Assembly (NCBI RefSeq): GCF_028583545.1
Contig: NZ_CP087106.1
Coordinates: 4,708,501-4,772,500, forward strand
DNA length: 64,000 nucleotides
Source of the DNA: Methylobacterium sp. NMS14P
GTDB lineage: Bacteria > Pseudomonadota > Alphaproteobacteria > Rhizobiales > Beijerinckiaceae
Direction of reading: 5' to 3'
A program made the position numbers and the translations under genes. Positions 19,786 to 28,743 of the stretch are shown piece after piece (positions within the stretch are counted from its first letter, which is position 1; the number at the start of each line of letters is the position of its first letter). Under the pieces are notes generated by a model. That model made no database searches. It had not been told where the DNA came from and saw only the letters and a list, made by a program, of their open reading frames with translations.

Positions 19786-20394
19786 TCAATTTCTGGCGCC
19801 CAGCGTCTTCACGTCGTCCCAGCCGCGGCCGGCCATGGCGAGGTGGACCTTGTTCTGGAAGCTCGCGTCCTCGCCCGCGGCGAGCAGGGCGGCGTGGTCG
19901 GCCACGGCCCGGCAGAGATCCTCGACCCAGGGCAGCTCGGCCTTGCCGAAATCGTTGAGCACGTAGGCATGGACCAGCGCCTTGTCGCCGGGATGGCCGA
20001 TGCCGAGCCGCACCCGGCGGTAGTCGTTGCCGCACTGCGCGGTGATCGAGCGCAGGCCGTTATGGCCGGCATTGCCGCCGCCGAGCTTCACCCGGAGCTT
20101 GGCGGGGGCGAGGTCGAGCTCGTCGTGCAGCACGATCACGTCGGCCAGCGGGATCTTGTAGAAGCGCTGCGCCTCCGAGACCGCGCGGCCGGACTCGTTC
20201 ATGAAGGTCGAGGGCTTCAGGAGGATCGCCCGCTCCGGGCCGAGCACCACCTCGGCGGCCTCGCCCTGGAAGCGGTGGCGGAACGGGCTCGCCCGGTGCT
20301 GGCGGGCGATCGCGTCGACGGCGAGGAAGCCGATATTGTGGCGGTTGCCCGCGTAGCGCGCGCCCGGGTTTCCGAGGCCGACGATCAGCCGCAT
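19786..20394 (-). CDS. pth: Peptidyl-tRNA hydrolase
   Basis: Releases tRNA from peptidyl-tRNA that drops off ribosomes. The 202 residues start [20 protein letters not shown] with the catalytic histidine, and continue with [21 protein letters not shown] and [13 protein letters not shown], all diagnostic. ATG 20394 is chosen because a GAAAGGG ribosome site lies at suitable distance; the ATG at 20403 directly abuts that site. The rplY gene often found upstream of pth is absent here. Confidence 0.96.
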   Translation of the reverse strand: MRLIVGLGNPGARYAGNRHNIGFLAVDAIARQHRASPFRHRFQGEAAEVVLGPERAILLKPSTFMNESGRAVSEAQRFYKIPLADVIVLHDELDLAPAKLRVKLGGGNAGHNGLRSITAQCGNDYRRVRLGIGHPGDKALVHAYVLNDFGKAELPWVEDLCRAVADHAALLAAGEDASFQNKVHLAMAGRGWDDVKTLGARN

Positions 20395-20689
20395 GGTCTG
20401 CATCCCTTTCAGGCCGCGGTCTGTGCCACGCTTCGGCGCGCGGCGCATCCCCGGCCACGTCCGGGGCGGTCCCCGGCTCTCGGCCCCGCGGCGCATCCTC
20501 CCGTGCGCCAGCGCACGGCGGCGGGCGAACCCGGGGCAGAGTATCGCCGTTGAGAGGTCACATTCGGCCAAGCAAAGCCGGAGCGATCAAGACCGCCGAC
20601 CAGCACAGCGCGACGACGATCTTCCTCACTCGACACGGTTGACCGGATGGCTTCCCGTTGAAGTCATACGAAGACACTCGGAGATCACC

Positions 20690-20920
20690 ATGACCGTTCG
20701 CATGCTCGCTGCCGCCGCCCTGGTCGCCGCGGTCGCCACGCCCGCCCTCGCGCAGGGCCTGGACTCGAAGCACTCGCCCTACCCGGCCTCGGCCTATTCG
20801 GGCTGGGTCGGCAACGCCCCCGTCCTGTACCGGGACGCCGCCGGTCCCGCGCGGGCGGCCGCCTACCGCTACAGCGGCCCGCATGCCGGCGGCCCGGCCA
20901 ACGCCCTGCCGCGGTACTGA
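20690..20920 (+). CDS. Small exported protein
   Basis: The 76-residue protein starts at ATG 20690, 8 bases after a GGAGAT-like site. A signal peptide ends at TPALAQG (about residue 22). The mature part of about 54 residues is rich in Tyr, Ala, Gly and Ser (YPASAYSGW, AAAYRYSG). No domain is recognised. Small Tyr/Gly-rich secreted proteins of this type are frequent in Methylobacterium-like genomes. A hairpin follows the stop. Confidence 0.7.
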   Translation: MTVRMLAAAALVAAVATPALAQGLDSKHSPYPASAYSGWVGNAPVLYRDAAGPARAAAYRYSGPHAGGPANALPRY

Positions 20921-20938
20921 CTGGAGACCGGGCCCCGG

Positions 20939-20972
20939 TGAGCGCCGCGGGCCCGGCCGCCGGCGGCGCTCA
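20939..20972. terminator. Bidirectional hairpin terminator
   Basis: A perfect 10-bp stem (tgagcgccgc / gcggcgctca) with a GC-rich loop sits between the convergent ends of the small exported gene and the FUSC gene. There is no long T run. Confidence 0.55.
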
Positions 20973-20984
20973 GGATGCCGTCCC

Positions 20985-23207
20985 TCAGGACGGCAGGACG
21001 GGCTGGCCGGTCCGCGCGTCGGTCCCGTGGCCGGAAGCCGGGGCGACGTCCTCGGCCACCGTCGCGGCCCGGATCTCCCCGGGCCGCAGGGTTCCGACCA
21101 GGAGATCGACCTGACTGACGAGGCGCACGAGCGACTGCCCGCGATCCAGCGCCGGCCGCTCGGGCACGGGCCTGTCCGCGCCCAGGGCCGCCAGGGTCGC
21201 GGTGATCCAGGCCCGCCAGGGTTCCGCCTCGGGGGCGGCCGCCTCCGGGGCGTGCCGCAGGACGATGAGCCGGGCGCTGATCCGGCGCAGGGTCGCGTCG
21301 GCCACCAGGGCGGATTCCACCTCCGGGTGGCTGCCGGCCCGGGGCTGCTGCAGGGCGCGGGAGAGCGCCGCCTCCAGATCGTTGAGGGCGAGGCCGGCCT
21401 CGCGGCTCTGCGCCGCGATCGCGGCCTCGCGGCCCTCGCCGGGCGGCGCGCGGAGTACCGCCTCGGCGAGGCCGGCCTGGGCCTTGAGCGCCCGGCGCAG
21501 TTCCTGCCGGACCTGATCGGGCTCCCAGATCGGCCAGAGCACCAGGCAGCTCGCCACCGCGATCACGCCGCCCAGCACCGTGAAGCCGCCCCGCATGGCG
21601 ACGATCTCCCAGGAGCTGTGGCCGGGCTCCAGCAACTCGACGAGCAGCACCACGAGGGGCGTCAGGCAGGTGACGAAGAAGCCGTAGGAGATCTGGCGCG
21701 CCGCGAAGCCCACGATGCTGAGCACCAGGATCAGCCCGGCCTCCGCCAGCGGGCTCGTGGCGTAGTAGGCGAGCACGGCGCCCACGAGGCCGCCCAGCAC
21801 CGTGCCGCCGATCCGCTCCAGCGCCCGCTGCCACGTCGCCGCGTAGAAGGGCTGCATGGTGAGCACCACGGTCATCACCAGCCAGTGCGTGAAGGCGCCC
21901 GCGTAGGTCAGGGTGGCGGCGAGCGCCGGCGCCGCGACCGCGCTCGCCCGCAGGGCGTGCCGCAGGTTGGGCGAGGCCAGGGTGAAGTTCTGCGCCAGCG
22001 GCCCGACGTAGCGGGTCCAGCGGTCGAGGCTGCCGCCCTCCGTGATCGTGCCGCCCGGCCGGTAGCCCTCCGGCGTCGACAGCTTGGCGCCGATCCGCAC
22101 GCGCCCGACGATCCTGTCGGCGAGGCGGGCCAGGGTCGGGTCCTCCGACAGGCCCTCGGCCACCCGGGCGATGGAGTGCTCCAGGCGGGCGAGGTCGAGG
22201 TTGACGTCGTCGCGGATCGCCCGGGCGATGGTCACCAGCAGGGGGCGCAGGCGCCGCAGGAAGACCTTGGCCAGCGCCCGGCGGCGCGCGTCGGGGCGGC
22301 TGTCGATCAGTTCGCCCACGGCGATCAGCGCGGCGAAGATCTGCTCGGCGCTCTCCAGGCGCAGCAGGGCCTGGGCGGTGCGGTCCGAGACCCGCTCGCG
22401 GGAGCGGGCGAGGTCGAGGATCATGGTCCGGGCGGTCTCGATGCTCGCCCGCACGCCGCGGCGGTGGCCCCGCGCGTGGCCGTCGAAGGCGGCCGTGTCG
22501 GGCTCCGGCAGGGCGACGAGCCGCTCGAGGTCGCCGCAGAGCCGGGCGAGATTGTGCCAGACCTCCGCCACCGCCCGGTGGGCCGGCCGGTACGGGTGCA
22601 GCCGCCAGATGACCAGGGCGAGGAAGGTCGCCCAGAGACCGCCGGCCGCGAACATCGCCGCGGTGACGGCCGCCTGCGCGACGTCGAGCGGCCGGTCGAG
22701 GGCGATGCACAGCACCACCACGAGCACGTTGCCGGCCGACTGGGCCTGCACGCTCCAGACGCGCGCGTACGAGCAGGCGAAGATCAGCGCGCAGGCGACC
22801 GGGACGACCACCGGCAGGCCGAGGGGCTGGATCAGGCCGAGGCCGGCCCAGAGCAGGCCGCCGAGGAACGAGAAGGCGGTGAGGACGCGCAGGCGCGCGC
22901 GCATCGGGCCGCCGTTGTCGCAGAAGCAGGCGAGGTTGGCGGCGAGCGCCATGGTCAGCAGCGGCGACCACTGGATCCAGATGTTGAGGAGGATGACGAC
23001 GCCGAACGCGAAGGCGGCGCGCACGCCCTCCACGAGCCGCACGTTCCGGAGGTCGAGGCCCGTGGGCAGGCGCCGCAGGTCGCCGCCCGGCCGGCTCAGG
23101 CTGCCCCGGCCGGCGGCGAGGCGGCGCCGGAGACGTCCGGGGGGCGAGGCTGTGGGACTCGGCGCGGTCAAGCTCGGTCTCCCGACGGGGGCGCGGCGCC
23201 CCGGCAT
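20985..23207 (-). CDS. FUSC family inner-membrane protein
   Basis: The 740-residue protein shows the two-block architecture of the FUSC/YccS/AaeB family. A first bundle of about six membrane helices (about residues 50-200) is followed by a cytoplasmic region rich in Arg/Glu helices. A second bundle (about 430-600) includes HWLVMTVVLTMQPFYAATWQ and GGTVLGGLVGAVLAYY, and a cytoplasmic tail ends the protein. The central motif TWQRALERIGGTVLGG is the family signature. Members act in efflux of aromatic acids or similar compounds. ATG 23207 is preferred; upstream in-frame starts add a Pro/Arg-rich stretch that looks non-coding. Confidence 0.85.
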   Translation of the reverse strand: MPGRRAPVGRPSLTAPSPTASPPGRLRRRLAAGRGSLSRPGGDLRRLPTGLDLRNVRLVEGVRAAFAFGVVILLNIWIQWSPLLTMALAANLACFCDNGGPMRARLRVLTAFSFLGGLLWAGLGLIQPLGLPVVVPVACALIFACSYARVWSVQAQSAGNVLVVVLCIALDRPLDVAQAAVTAAMFAAGGLWATFLALVIWRLHPYRPAHRAVAEVWHNLARLCGDLERLVALPEPDTAAFDGHARGHRRGVRASIETARTMILDLARSRERVSDRTAQALLRLESAEQIFAALIAVGELIDSRPDARRRALAKVFLRRLRPLLVTIARAIRDDVNLDLARLEHSIARVAEGLSEDPTLARLADRIVGRVRIGAKLSTPEGYRPGGTITEGGSLDRWTRYVGPLAQNFTLASPNLRHALRASAVAAPALAATLTYAGAFTHWLVMTVVLTMQPFYAATWQRALERIGGTVLGGLVGAVLAYYATSPLAEAGLILVLSIVGFAARQISYGFFVTCLTPLVVLLVELLEPGHSSWEIVAMRGGFTVLGGVIAVASCLVLWPIWEPDQVRQELRRALKAQAGLAEAVLRAPPGEGREAAIAAQSREAGLALNDLEAALSRALQQPRAGSHPEVESALVADATLRRISARLIVLRHAPEAAAPEAEPWRAWITATLAALGADRPVPERPALDRGQSLVRLVSQVDLLVGTLRPGEIRAATVAEDVAPASGHGTDARTGQPVLPS

Positions 23208-23374
23208 GAACCGCGCTCCGGCCTGACCGGATCCGCGGCGGCGCGCAACCCCGGCCCGCGGCCGGCGCGGGCGCGCGGGGCGCGTCCCGAGCGTCGCCGC
23301 CGGACATCCACGGCACATCCTCCCCACATCCGCGGCCCGATCGGGGATGCCGCGCCGGTCCTCGCCCCGCGCGC

Positions 23375-23403
23375 TTGACCCTCGGGCGAGCCCGTGGCTT
23401 CTG
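23375..23403 (+). promoter_or_regulatory. Promoter of the original tRNA-Arg, now in front of the truncated copy
   Basis: TTGACC at 23375-23380 and CTTCTG at 23398-23403 are separated by 17 bases and lie 18 bases before the tRNA 5' end. This fits a housekeeping sigma promoter with a strong -35 and a weak -10. The same sequence is repeated before the intact tRNA at 42588-42616. Here it would drive transcription into the island. Confidence 0.5.
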
Positions 23404-23420
23404 GGGCCGCCTGGCCTCCA

Positions 23421-23459
23421 GACTCCGTAGCTCAGCTGGATAGAGCAGCCGCCTTCTAA
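23421..23459 (+). pseudogene. Truncated tRNA-Arg (5' half only)
   Basis: The 39 bases from gactccg to ttctaa are the acceptor 5' strand, D arm and anticodon arm up to the end of the loop. The 3' half has been displaced by the island; the sequence changes to cagttaattcg at 23460. The intact gene is at 42634. Confidence 0.95.
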
Positions 23460-24352
23460 CAGTTAATTCGTACTATCGCGGCATTTCACCCAATTCGACC
23501 CGGCTTCTCCAACGTAAGCGAAATTCGCTTCTCGTCTGCAATAGCCAGCCCGACGCGCGCTTCTCTCACTGCCGTAAAACGCTGAGAAGCCAGAGTGATC
23601 GCCGCGTTGCCATGTAACGGTAACCGCGGCCGGAACCACAGACCAGATATGGACACGCACCTCGTCCTTCATCCAGAAGCTGCTAGTTACGTTTTCAAGC
23701 GGACGTCCGTCCTTGAGCCCGTTCCGGCCGCAACAAGTGGGAACCGACCCACGCCCTCCGCCTTTGAGCAGGCGTGTAGGCTCCCTTACAACCCATAATG
23801 GGGGTGCTCAGGCCCGGCAGCGTTCCTCTATTATAATGACCTTTTGAGTGCTCTTGAGGTCGCTTATAACGAAAAACAATGCTTGCATTGACGTCCAGAA
23901 AGCTGGCGCTTTGCTTCACAAGCGCAACTATTTATCCGGTTCGTGCCAAAAAAACCGAAACACATGCAATAAAAGGTAGGACGGCTTGCCAGACCCATCG
24001 ACACAGAACAATCACGTGGACACCAAAGTTGGATGCCGGTTCAGCAACCCTTACGAAGCGCTCTTCAATCGGCTGGGCTGATTTGACTCTAAAAACTGCA
24101 CTCGAATATATGATGAGGAATTATATATATTCCTTTTATCATGCATACTAAAGCTATGCGCCGTCGTAACCATCTGTAGGCAATGGTCAAATTTCATCCA
24201 AACGCAACTCGCCTTAATGATAGGCCACGCCACCCGCCACGCAAGTTTCGTGATGGTGCGCTGTCGGTCGCCTGCATATTCCTCTATTCGATCGAAGTTC
24301 GATGGCGCTGAGAAGGATGCCAACGAGAGACTCTTAAGAGTGCATCGGCAAG
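23460..24352. other. Island left end, no supported gene
   Basis: About 890 bases, with a sharp shift to AT-rich sequence from about 23820. Open frames of 60-90 codons exist on both strands (for example 23595-23798 and 23879-24151), but none has a ribosome site, a recognisable domain or convincing codon use. The region probably holds the promoter for the gene at 24353 and decayed sequence. Confidence 0.5.
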
Positions 24353-25189
24353 ATGACTGAAGACTGTCCAGAATGCGGCGCTACCCTTCGATGGGATGCT
24401 CATACCTGCATATCATGTGGTGCTGTCCCTGCTCCACCCAATGTGCGATTTGCAGAGCGCGCCATTGAAGCCGCCGCTCTTTCGCTGAGCTGGGCGAGAG
24501 CGTTAGAACTCGCATCTAGCAATAAGGCAACGGCCGAGGTCGAGCGATTAGATCATCTCGCGAAACATTCAAAAATGGTGATAAATAGAAAACTGAGAGC
24601 ACTCTCCGAATGGATCAATAGCGATGATGAACTTTACGTCAATTTTTATAAGCTGAGGGAGAGAGGACTAGAATACGAGGATAACGTATACAATCGGCAA
24701 AGGGTGTCAGCCGAAAATACAATCAGTCCCAATTTTTTTGACCAACTTGTAGTTGGGGCGCTGACCATCGATGGTCGCGGCATGACCTATTATGGCGAAT
24801 ATACTATTTTAATACGCCAGGACAGGATTGCATCAAGGGCAAGTGTTTTTTGGGAGAACCCATTCATTTTTAACAAAAATCACAGCATCATTTCAGGCGA
24901 AGATCCTCCAGTAGGATATCGTGCTCCATGGGGGGAGCGTAACAAGATAGTGGTCGCGAAATTAGCTGGCGATGTAAAGCCGGGCGATGGCGATGCTGCC
25001 CTAGCTGCCCTGGTGATGGGACCAGATAGAGCCGCTAAAGACTGCGACTTCGTTGAAGTACATGTCCACAAACACATCCATGCGAATGAAATTGAGGCCG
25101 TGATCGCTCCGAGCGAAATCCCAGCAGATGATGAGGATGCCTGGGAGTTCCTTCGCGATAAGCTGGCGACGAAGAGCATCAAATGCTAG
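24353..25189 (+). CDS. Zinc-ribbon protein of unknown function
   Basis: The 278-residue protein opens with a zinc ribbon, CPEC at 5-8 and CISC at 19-22. A helical region follows (about 30-110), then a beta-rich C-terminal domain with GMTYYGEYTILIRQDRIASR, ASVFWENPF and near the end VEVHVHKHIHANEIEAVI. That spacing recalls ADP-ribosyltransferase-like folds in some toxins, in which a final [E]VxIH strand carries the catalytic acid (E at CDFVEVHVH); this is a weak impression, not an identification. The codon and base composition are AT-rich, unlike the host. The next gene starts 9 bases downstream, so the two form a unit. Confidence 0.6.
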   Translation: MTEDCPECGATLRWDAHTCISCGAVPAPPNVRFAERAIEAAALSLSWARALELASSNKATAEVERLDHLAKHSKMVINRKLRALSEWINSDDELYVNFYKLRERGLEYEDNVYNRQRVSAENTISPNFFDQLVVGALTIDGRGMTYYGEYTILIRQDRIASRASVFWENPFIFNKNHSIISGEDPPVGYRAPWGERNKIVVAKLAGDVKPGDGDAALAALVMGPDRAAKDCDFVEVHVHKHIHANEIEAVIAPSEIPADDEDAWEFLRDKLATKSIKC

Positions 25190-25198
25190 GATGGGCTT

Positions 25199-26119
25199 AT
25201 GAAAGCGCTTGTATCCGGCCAGGCAGGCTTGGCGGTCGTTCTCGGTGATACTCCCGAGTTCAGGCCTGTTGGATCTGACCCGTATCCCGCCAACGACGAG
25301 GCAATTTTCCGGGCCCTGGAGGGATTCTCAGACATCAAAGAAATTATTGTTCCGGATGACGACGTCCGGAAATTGGACTCCATAGTGACCAAAGCCTGGG
25401 CAGAAGATAAAGCGATCTATCAGCTCTACATGCTTTTCGACATGAGTGGCACGAACACAAAACTCGAAAATTCGATAGTAGACAAGTTTAGGTCGATATT
25501 AACCCAATATGAGGTCGCCGGGGCAATCGGCGAGTGGCTCTCTGGCGTAAATCTAGGCCCAAAATACATTGAGAGAGCCAAATACATCGCTGCGAAATAT
25601 CCTGACTTGAACTTCGTTATAACGCATCTGTACCCAGGGTTGGACGTACGTAATTTGTCCCCTGAGGGTTTGGCAGGACAAAATAGTAAAATTTCACAAC
25701 ATAAAACAAAGCCTCTCCGCACACGGGCAGTGGAAAATAGATATTTACCTCGGCGTGCTGATGATAGACCTGACACTTGGGAGGAAAGGAGGGCACTTCA
25801 AATCTTGATGCCGATTATCCAGCAAGCCAGATTGCCCCGTCTGGGTGTCCCTAGCGCAAGGGTTAATCTGAAGGCTAGTCGATTTGGCTTCCACGGTAAA
25901 AAATCCAGACGATCCAGTTTTCAATATATTTTGCAGCTAACAGCGGCGATCAATCGAGCGATTTACAAAGAACGTCTCGACAGCGTCAAGCCTTATACTA
26001 CTGGAGAAGTCTCGAGAATGGTTAGACAACGGCATATGCATGGCGAAAGCGTCAAGGCGGAGGATCCAATAATCAAGAAGCGGCTTCAGCAGGGGCACTT
26101 GTATCAAAAAAATAATTGA
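25199..26119 (+). CDS. Unknown protein, partner of the zinc-ribbon gene
   Basis: The 306 residues show no family I recognise. The first half (about 1-165) alternates beta-strands and helices, ending with AAKYPDLNFVITHLYPG. A basic linker (KTKPLRTRAVENRYLPRR) leads to a C-terminal helical part rich in Lys/Arg (GFHGKKSRRSSF), which may bind nucleic acid. It has the same AT-rich composition as the upstream gene and the start is 9 bases after that stop (AGGATGGG ribosome site). The short spacing and matching composition suggest acquisition together as a two-gene module. IS66 lies 149 bases downstream. Confidence 0.6.
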   Translation: MKALVSGQAGLAVVLGDTPEFRPVGSDPYPANDEAIFRALEGFSDIKEIIVPDDDVRKLDSIVTKAWAEDKAIYQLYMLFDMSGTNTKLENSIVDKFRSILTQYEVAGAIGEWLSGVNLGPKYIERAKYIAAKYPDLNFVITHLYPGLDVRNLSPEGLAGQNSKISQHKTKPLRTRAVENRYLPRRADDRPDTWEERRALQILMPIIQQARLPRLGVPSARVNLKASRFGFHGKKSRRSSFQYILQLTAAINRAIYKERLDSVKPYTTGEVSRMVRQRHMHGESVKAEDPIIKKRLQQGHLYQKNN

Positions 26120-26268
26120 TCAGAGTTATATCTCGGCAGATTGATGCTCGGTGGCGAAATGCTACTTCGGTACGGCGTACCGTCGACGCTAGTGGTCAGC
26201 GGCGGCTTCCAGAAAAACAAAGTCATTAATCTGTTTTATTAAATTTAGAGCGTTGGCAAACGGCGACG

Positions 26269-26277
26269 GTAAGCGCT
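26269..26277 (+). repeat. IS66 left terminal inverted repeat
   Basis: gtaagcgct, identical to the complement of the right end at 28703-28711; similarity continues inwards imperfectly. Confidence 0.85.
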
Positions 26278-26350
26278 TGTTGGCAAGCGCCTTGCGGGAT
26301 AAGATCCTGGACCTGGATACAGTGCTGTCGCGAAGGCCCGTATCCGCCCT

Positions 26351-26737
26351 ATGTCTGGACCTACGATCTCGCCCCATATCCTCTTAGCCGGCACGCGTCG
26401 CTCGTGGACGCGCGAGGACAAGCGAGCAATCCTCGATGAGGCGGAGAGCACCACCGCCTCGGTCTCGTCCGTAGCGCGTCGCCATGGCCTGACGGCCTCG
26501 CTCCTCTTCCGCTGGCGGCGCGAGGCCTGGGACGAAGAGCGCGCAACCTCCTTGCCGGTTCAGCCCGCGTTCGTTCCGCTCGCACTGCCGGCGCCGCCGA
26601 GATCGCCGGCGTGTGACCAGGGTCTGCCGGGCTGCGCCATCGAGGTGGAACTGGCCGACGGTCATCGGCTCCGTGCCCAGGCCTGGGCTGATCCAGCCCT
26701 GGCGCGAGACCTTCTCGCGGCGTTGCTGGATCGATGA
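26351..26737 (+). CDS. tnpA: IS66 accessory protein TnpA (OrfA)
   Basis: The 128-residue protein has an N-terminal helix-turn-helix (RRSWTREDKRAILDEA, then SVSSVARRHGLTASLLFRWR) and the IS66 TnpA tail (CAIEVELADGHRLRAQAW). It is probably a DNA-binding accessory to transposition. Its last codons overlap the ATG of tnpB by 4 bases (ATGA), the usual coupled arrangement. Confidence 0.93.
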   Translation: MSGPTISPHILLAGTRRSWTREDKRAILDEAESTTASVSSVARRHGLTASLLFRWRREAWDEERATSLPVQPAFVPLALPAPPRSPACDQGLPGCAIEVELADGHRLRAQAWADPALARDLLAALLDR

Positions 26738-27081
26738 TCCCCGTTCCCACGGGCTCGCGCGTGTGGCTGGCTACCGGTCACCCGGACATGAGGAAGGGCT
26801 TCGACGGGCTCGCCGCGCTGGTGCAGGACCACCTGCACCGCGATCCGTTCTCCGGTCAGGTTTTCGTGTTCCGCGGCCGTGCGGGGCGGCTGATCAAGGT
26901 CCTGTGGTGGGACGGCCAGGGGTTGTGCCTGTTCTCGAAGCGGCTGGAGAAGGGCTGCTTCGTCTAGCCGGGGATGGCTGGGGCCGCGGCGGCGCTCTCC
27001 CCGGCCCAAGTCGCGATGCTGCTGGAGGGGATCGACTGGCGGGCACCCGAGCGTACGGACCGGCCGCGCATTTCGGGCTGA
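26734..27081 (+). pseudogene. tnpB: IS66 accessory protein TnpB (Orf2) with internal amber codon
   Basis: The reading frame starts MIPVPTGSRVWLATG and carries FSGQVFVFRGRAGRLIKVLW and GLCLFSKRLEKGCFV, then reaches TAG at 26965-26967. The IS66 Orf2 family normally has Trp next (FVWP). The same frame continues after the TAG with PGMAGAAAALSPAQVAMLL, EGIDWRAPERTD and a proper stop at 27079-27081, giving the full family length of 115 codons. A single TGG to TAG change explains it. Without suppression the product is a 77-residue fragment. Confidence 0.9.
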
Positions 27082-27126
27082 GGGAAGGGGCTGGCGGAGC
27101 CATCGTGGGCAAGCTGAGCTATTGGC

Positions 27127-28683
27127 ATGGCTCTCGATCCTGCCTCGTTGCCGGATGATGTGGATGCGCTCAAACGCATGATCGTCGGCATGGCGAGGGA
27201 CGCCGTTCATGCCAACACACTGATCGAGAAGCTCTGCGGCGAACTCGCAAGGTTGAAGCGGGCGCAGCTCGGCGTCTCGTCCGAGAAGCTGCAAACCCGC
27301 GTCGAGCAGCTCGAACTCGTCATCGAGGCCCTGGAGGTCGACGAGGCCGAGCGCCTCGCGGCAGCTCCGGTAGTCGCCGAGGCGGTCGAGGCGGCAAGCC
27401 GAGGGCCGGGGCGCCGCCCCTTGCCCGATCATCTGCCGCGCGAGACCGTTGCTCATCCCGGCCCCTGCGCCTGCCCGGCCTGCGGCGGTCGCCTGCGCCG
27501 GATCGGCGAGGACGTGACGGAGAGCCTCGATTACGTGCCGGGCCGCTTCAAGGTGGTGCGGCACGTGCGCGAGGCCTTCTCCTGCCGAGCCTGCGAGACC
27601 GTGGTGCAGGCTCCCGCGCCCTACCACGCCATCGCCCGCGGCCGTGCCGGCCCCGGGCTGCTCGCGCATATCGCCGTGGCGAAGTTCGACGATCACCTGC
27701 CCCTGTATCTTCAGGACGAGATCTATGCGCGGGACGGCGTCACGTTGCAGACCTCGACCCTGTCCGGCTGGATGGGCGCCACGGCCGCCGCGCTGGCCCC
27801 GCTGGCCGATCTCCTGCGCACGGAGGTGATCGCTGGGTCGGACGTCCTGCACGGTGATGATACGACGGTGCCAATCCTGGCGCCCGGGGCGGGGAAGACG
27901 AGAACTGGCCGGCTCTGGGCGTATGTGCGCGACGAGCGCCCCTTTGGCGGGATGCGTCCGCCGCCTTCCGTGTTCTTCGCCTCGCCGGACCGGAAGGGCG
28001 AGCGTCCGCTCACGCATCTGGCGGCGTTCTCCGGCATATTGCAGGCGGATGGCTATGCCGGCTTCAACGGGCTCTACGAGGGCCGTCGTCCGGGCGGCGC
28101 GTTGATCGAGGCCGCCTGCTGGGCGCACACCCGTCGCAAGTTCTTCGATGTTCATGCCAGGACCGGCTCGGCGGTCGCCTTCGAGGCGCTGGAACGGATC
28201 GGAGCGATCTATGAGGTCGAGCGCTCCGTCAGCGGCAAGCCACCCGACGAGCGCTTGCGGCAGCGCCAAGCCCGATCCCAACCGCTCGCAGCGGCCCTGA
28301 AGGCCTGGGCGGAGACGATCCTGCCGCAGCTCTCCGGCGGCTCCGATCTCGCCAAGGCGTTCCGCTACATGCTGGTGCGCTGGACGGCGCTGATCCGCGT
28401 TCTCGGCGACGGCCGGATCGCGCTCGACAACAACCCGGCCGAGCGGGCACTGCGGTCCGTCGCGATCGGGCGCAAGAACTACCTGTTCGCCCGCTCGGCG
28501 CGCGGCGGCGAGCGGGCGGCTGCCTTCTACACGCTGATCGAGACGGTCAAGCTCAACGGGCTCGATCCGGAGGCCTACCTGCGCGACGTGCTCACCCGCC
28601 TCGCCGCGCGTCCGGCCAAACGCTTGGCCGAACTCCTGCCCTGGAACTGGTCGCCAGTCACCGCTGGTGCTCAGGCCGCCTGA
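27127..28683 (+). CDS. tnpC: IS66 transposase TnpC
   Basis: The 518-residue DDE transposase starts with a coiled-coil region (about 15-85) and the IS66 zinc-finger segment (CACPACGGRLRRIGEDVTE, then CRACETV). The catalytic core includes SDVLHGDDTTVPIL, LQADGYAGFNGLY and DNNPAERALRSVAIGRKNYL, which hold the expected acidic residues, and ends with the IS66 tail LTRLAARPAKRLAELLPWNW. The frame is intact. Mobility of this copy also depends on tnpB, which is broken here. Confidence 0.96.
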   Translation: MALDPASLPDDVDALKRMIVGMARDAVHANTLIEKLCGELARLKRAQLGVSSEKLQTRVEQLELVIEALEVDEAERLAAAPVVAEAVEAASRGPGRRPLPDHLPRETVAHPGPCACPACGGRLRRIGEDVTESLDYVPGRFKVVRHVREAFSCRACETVVQAPAPYHAIARGRAGPGLLAHIAVAKFDDHLPLYLQDEIYARDGVTLQTSTLSGWMGATAAALAPLADLLRTEVIAGSDVLHGDDTTVPILAPGAGKTRTGRLWAYVRDERPFGGMRPPPSVFFASPDRKGERPLTHLAAFSGILQADGYAGFNGLYEGRRPGGALIEAACWAHTRRKFFDVHARTGSAVAFEALERIGAIYEVERSVSGKPPDERLRQRQARSQPLAAALKAWAETILPQLSGGSDLAKAFRYMLVRWTALIRVLGDGRIALDNNPAERALRSVAIGRKNYLFARSARGGERAAAFYTLIETVKLNGLDPEAYLRDVLTRLAARPAKRLAELLPWNWSPVTAGAQAA

Positions 28684-28702
28684 TAAGCCGAGCCGCTCGC
28701 CG

Positions 28703-28711
28703 AGCGCTTAC
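28703..28711 (-). repeat. IS66 right terminal inverted repeat
   Basis: agcgcttac on the plus strand, complement of the left end. It lies 19 bases after the tnpC stop. Confidence 0.85.
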
Positions 28712-28743
28712 CAGCAACGCTCGGGCTATCGGCCTCATCCGCG

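Larger units (their letters stand above)
23374..23459 (+). repeat. attL: left 86-bp direct repeat of the island
   Basis: Bases 23374-23459 are identical to 42587-42672. Identity continues with one mismatch for seven more bases upstream and ends on the right inside the tRNA anticodon loop (ttctaa). This is the junction expected from site-specific integration into tRNA-Arg. Confidence 0.95.
26269..28711 (+). mobile_element. IS66 family insertion sequence (2443 bp)
   Basis: The ends match in inverse orientation (gtaagcgct at 26269 and its complement ending at 28711), the typical IS66 terminus. Inside are the three IS66 genes in order: tnpA, tnpB and tnpC. The flanking octamers cggcgacg (26261-26268) and cagcaacg (28712-28719) agree at 6 of 8 positions, so an original 8-bp target duplication has probably decayed. 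GC content is far higher than in the surrounding island sequence. tnpB is interrupted by a stop codon. Confidence 0.95.

Noticed and set aside
20869..23378. Long frames of over 800 codons on both strands over the FUSC gene
   Set aside because: Low-complexity translations; the FUSC frame has the expected membrane helices and family signature.
23879..24151. 90-codon frame at the island left end
   Set aside because: No ribosome site, no domain and AT-rich random-looking composition.
26261..28719. Perfect 8-bp target duplication around IS66
   Set aside because: The octamers cggcgacg and cagcaacg differ at two positions, so only a decayed duplication can be claimed.
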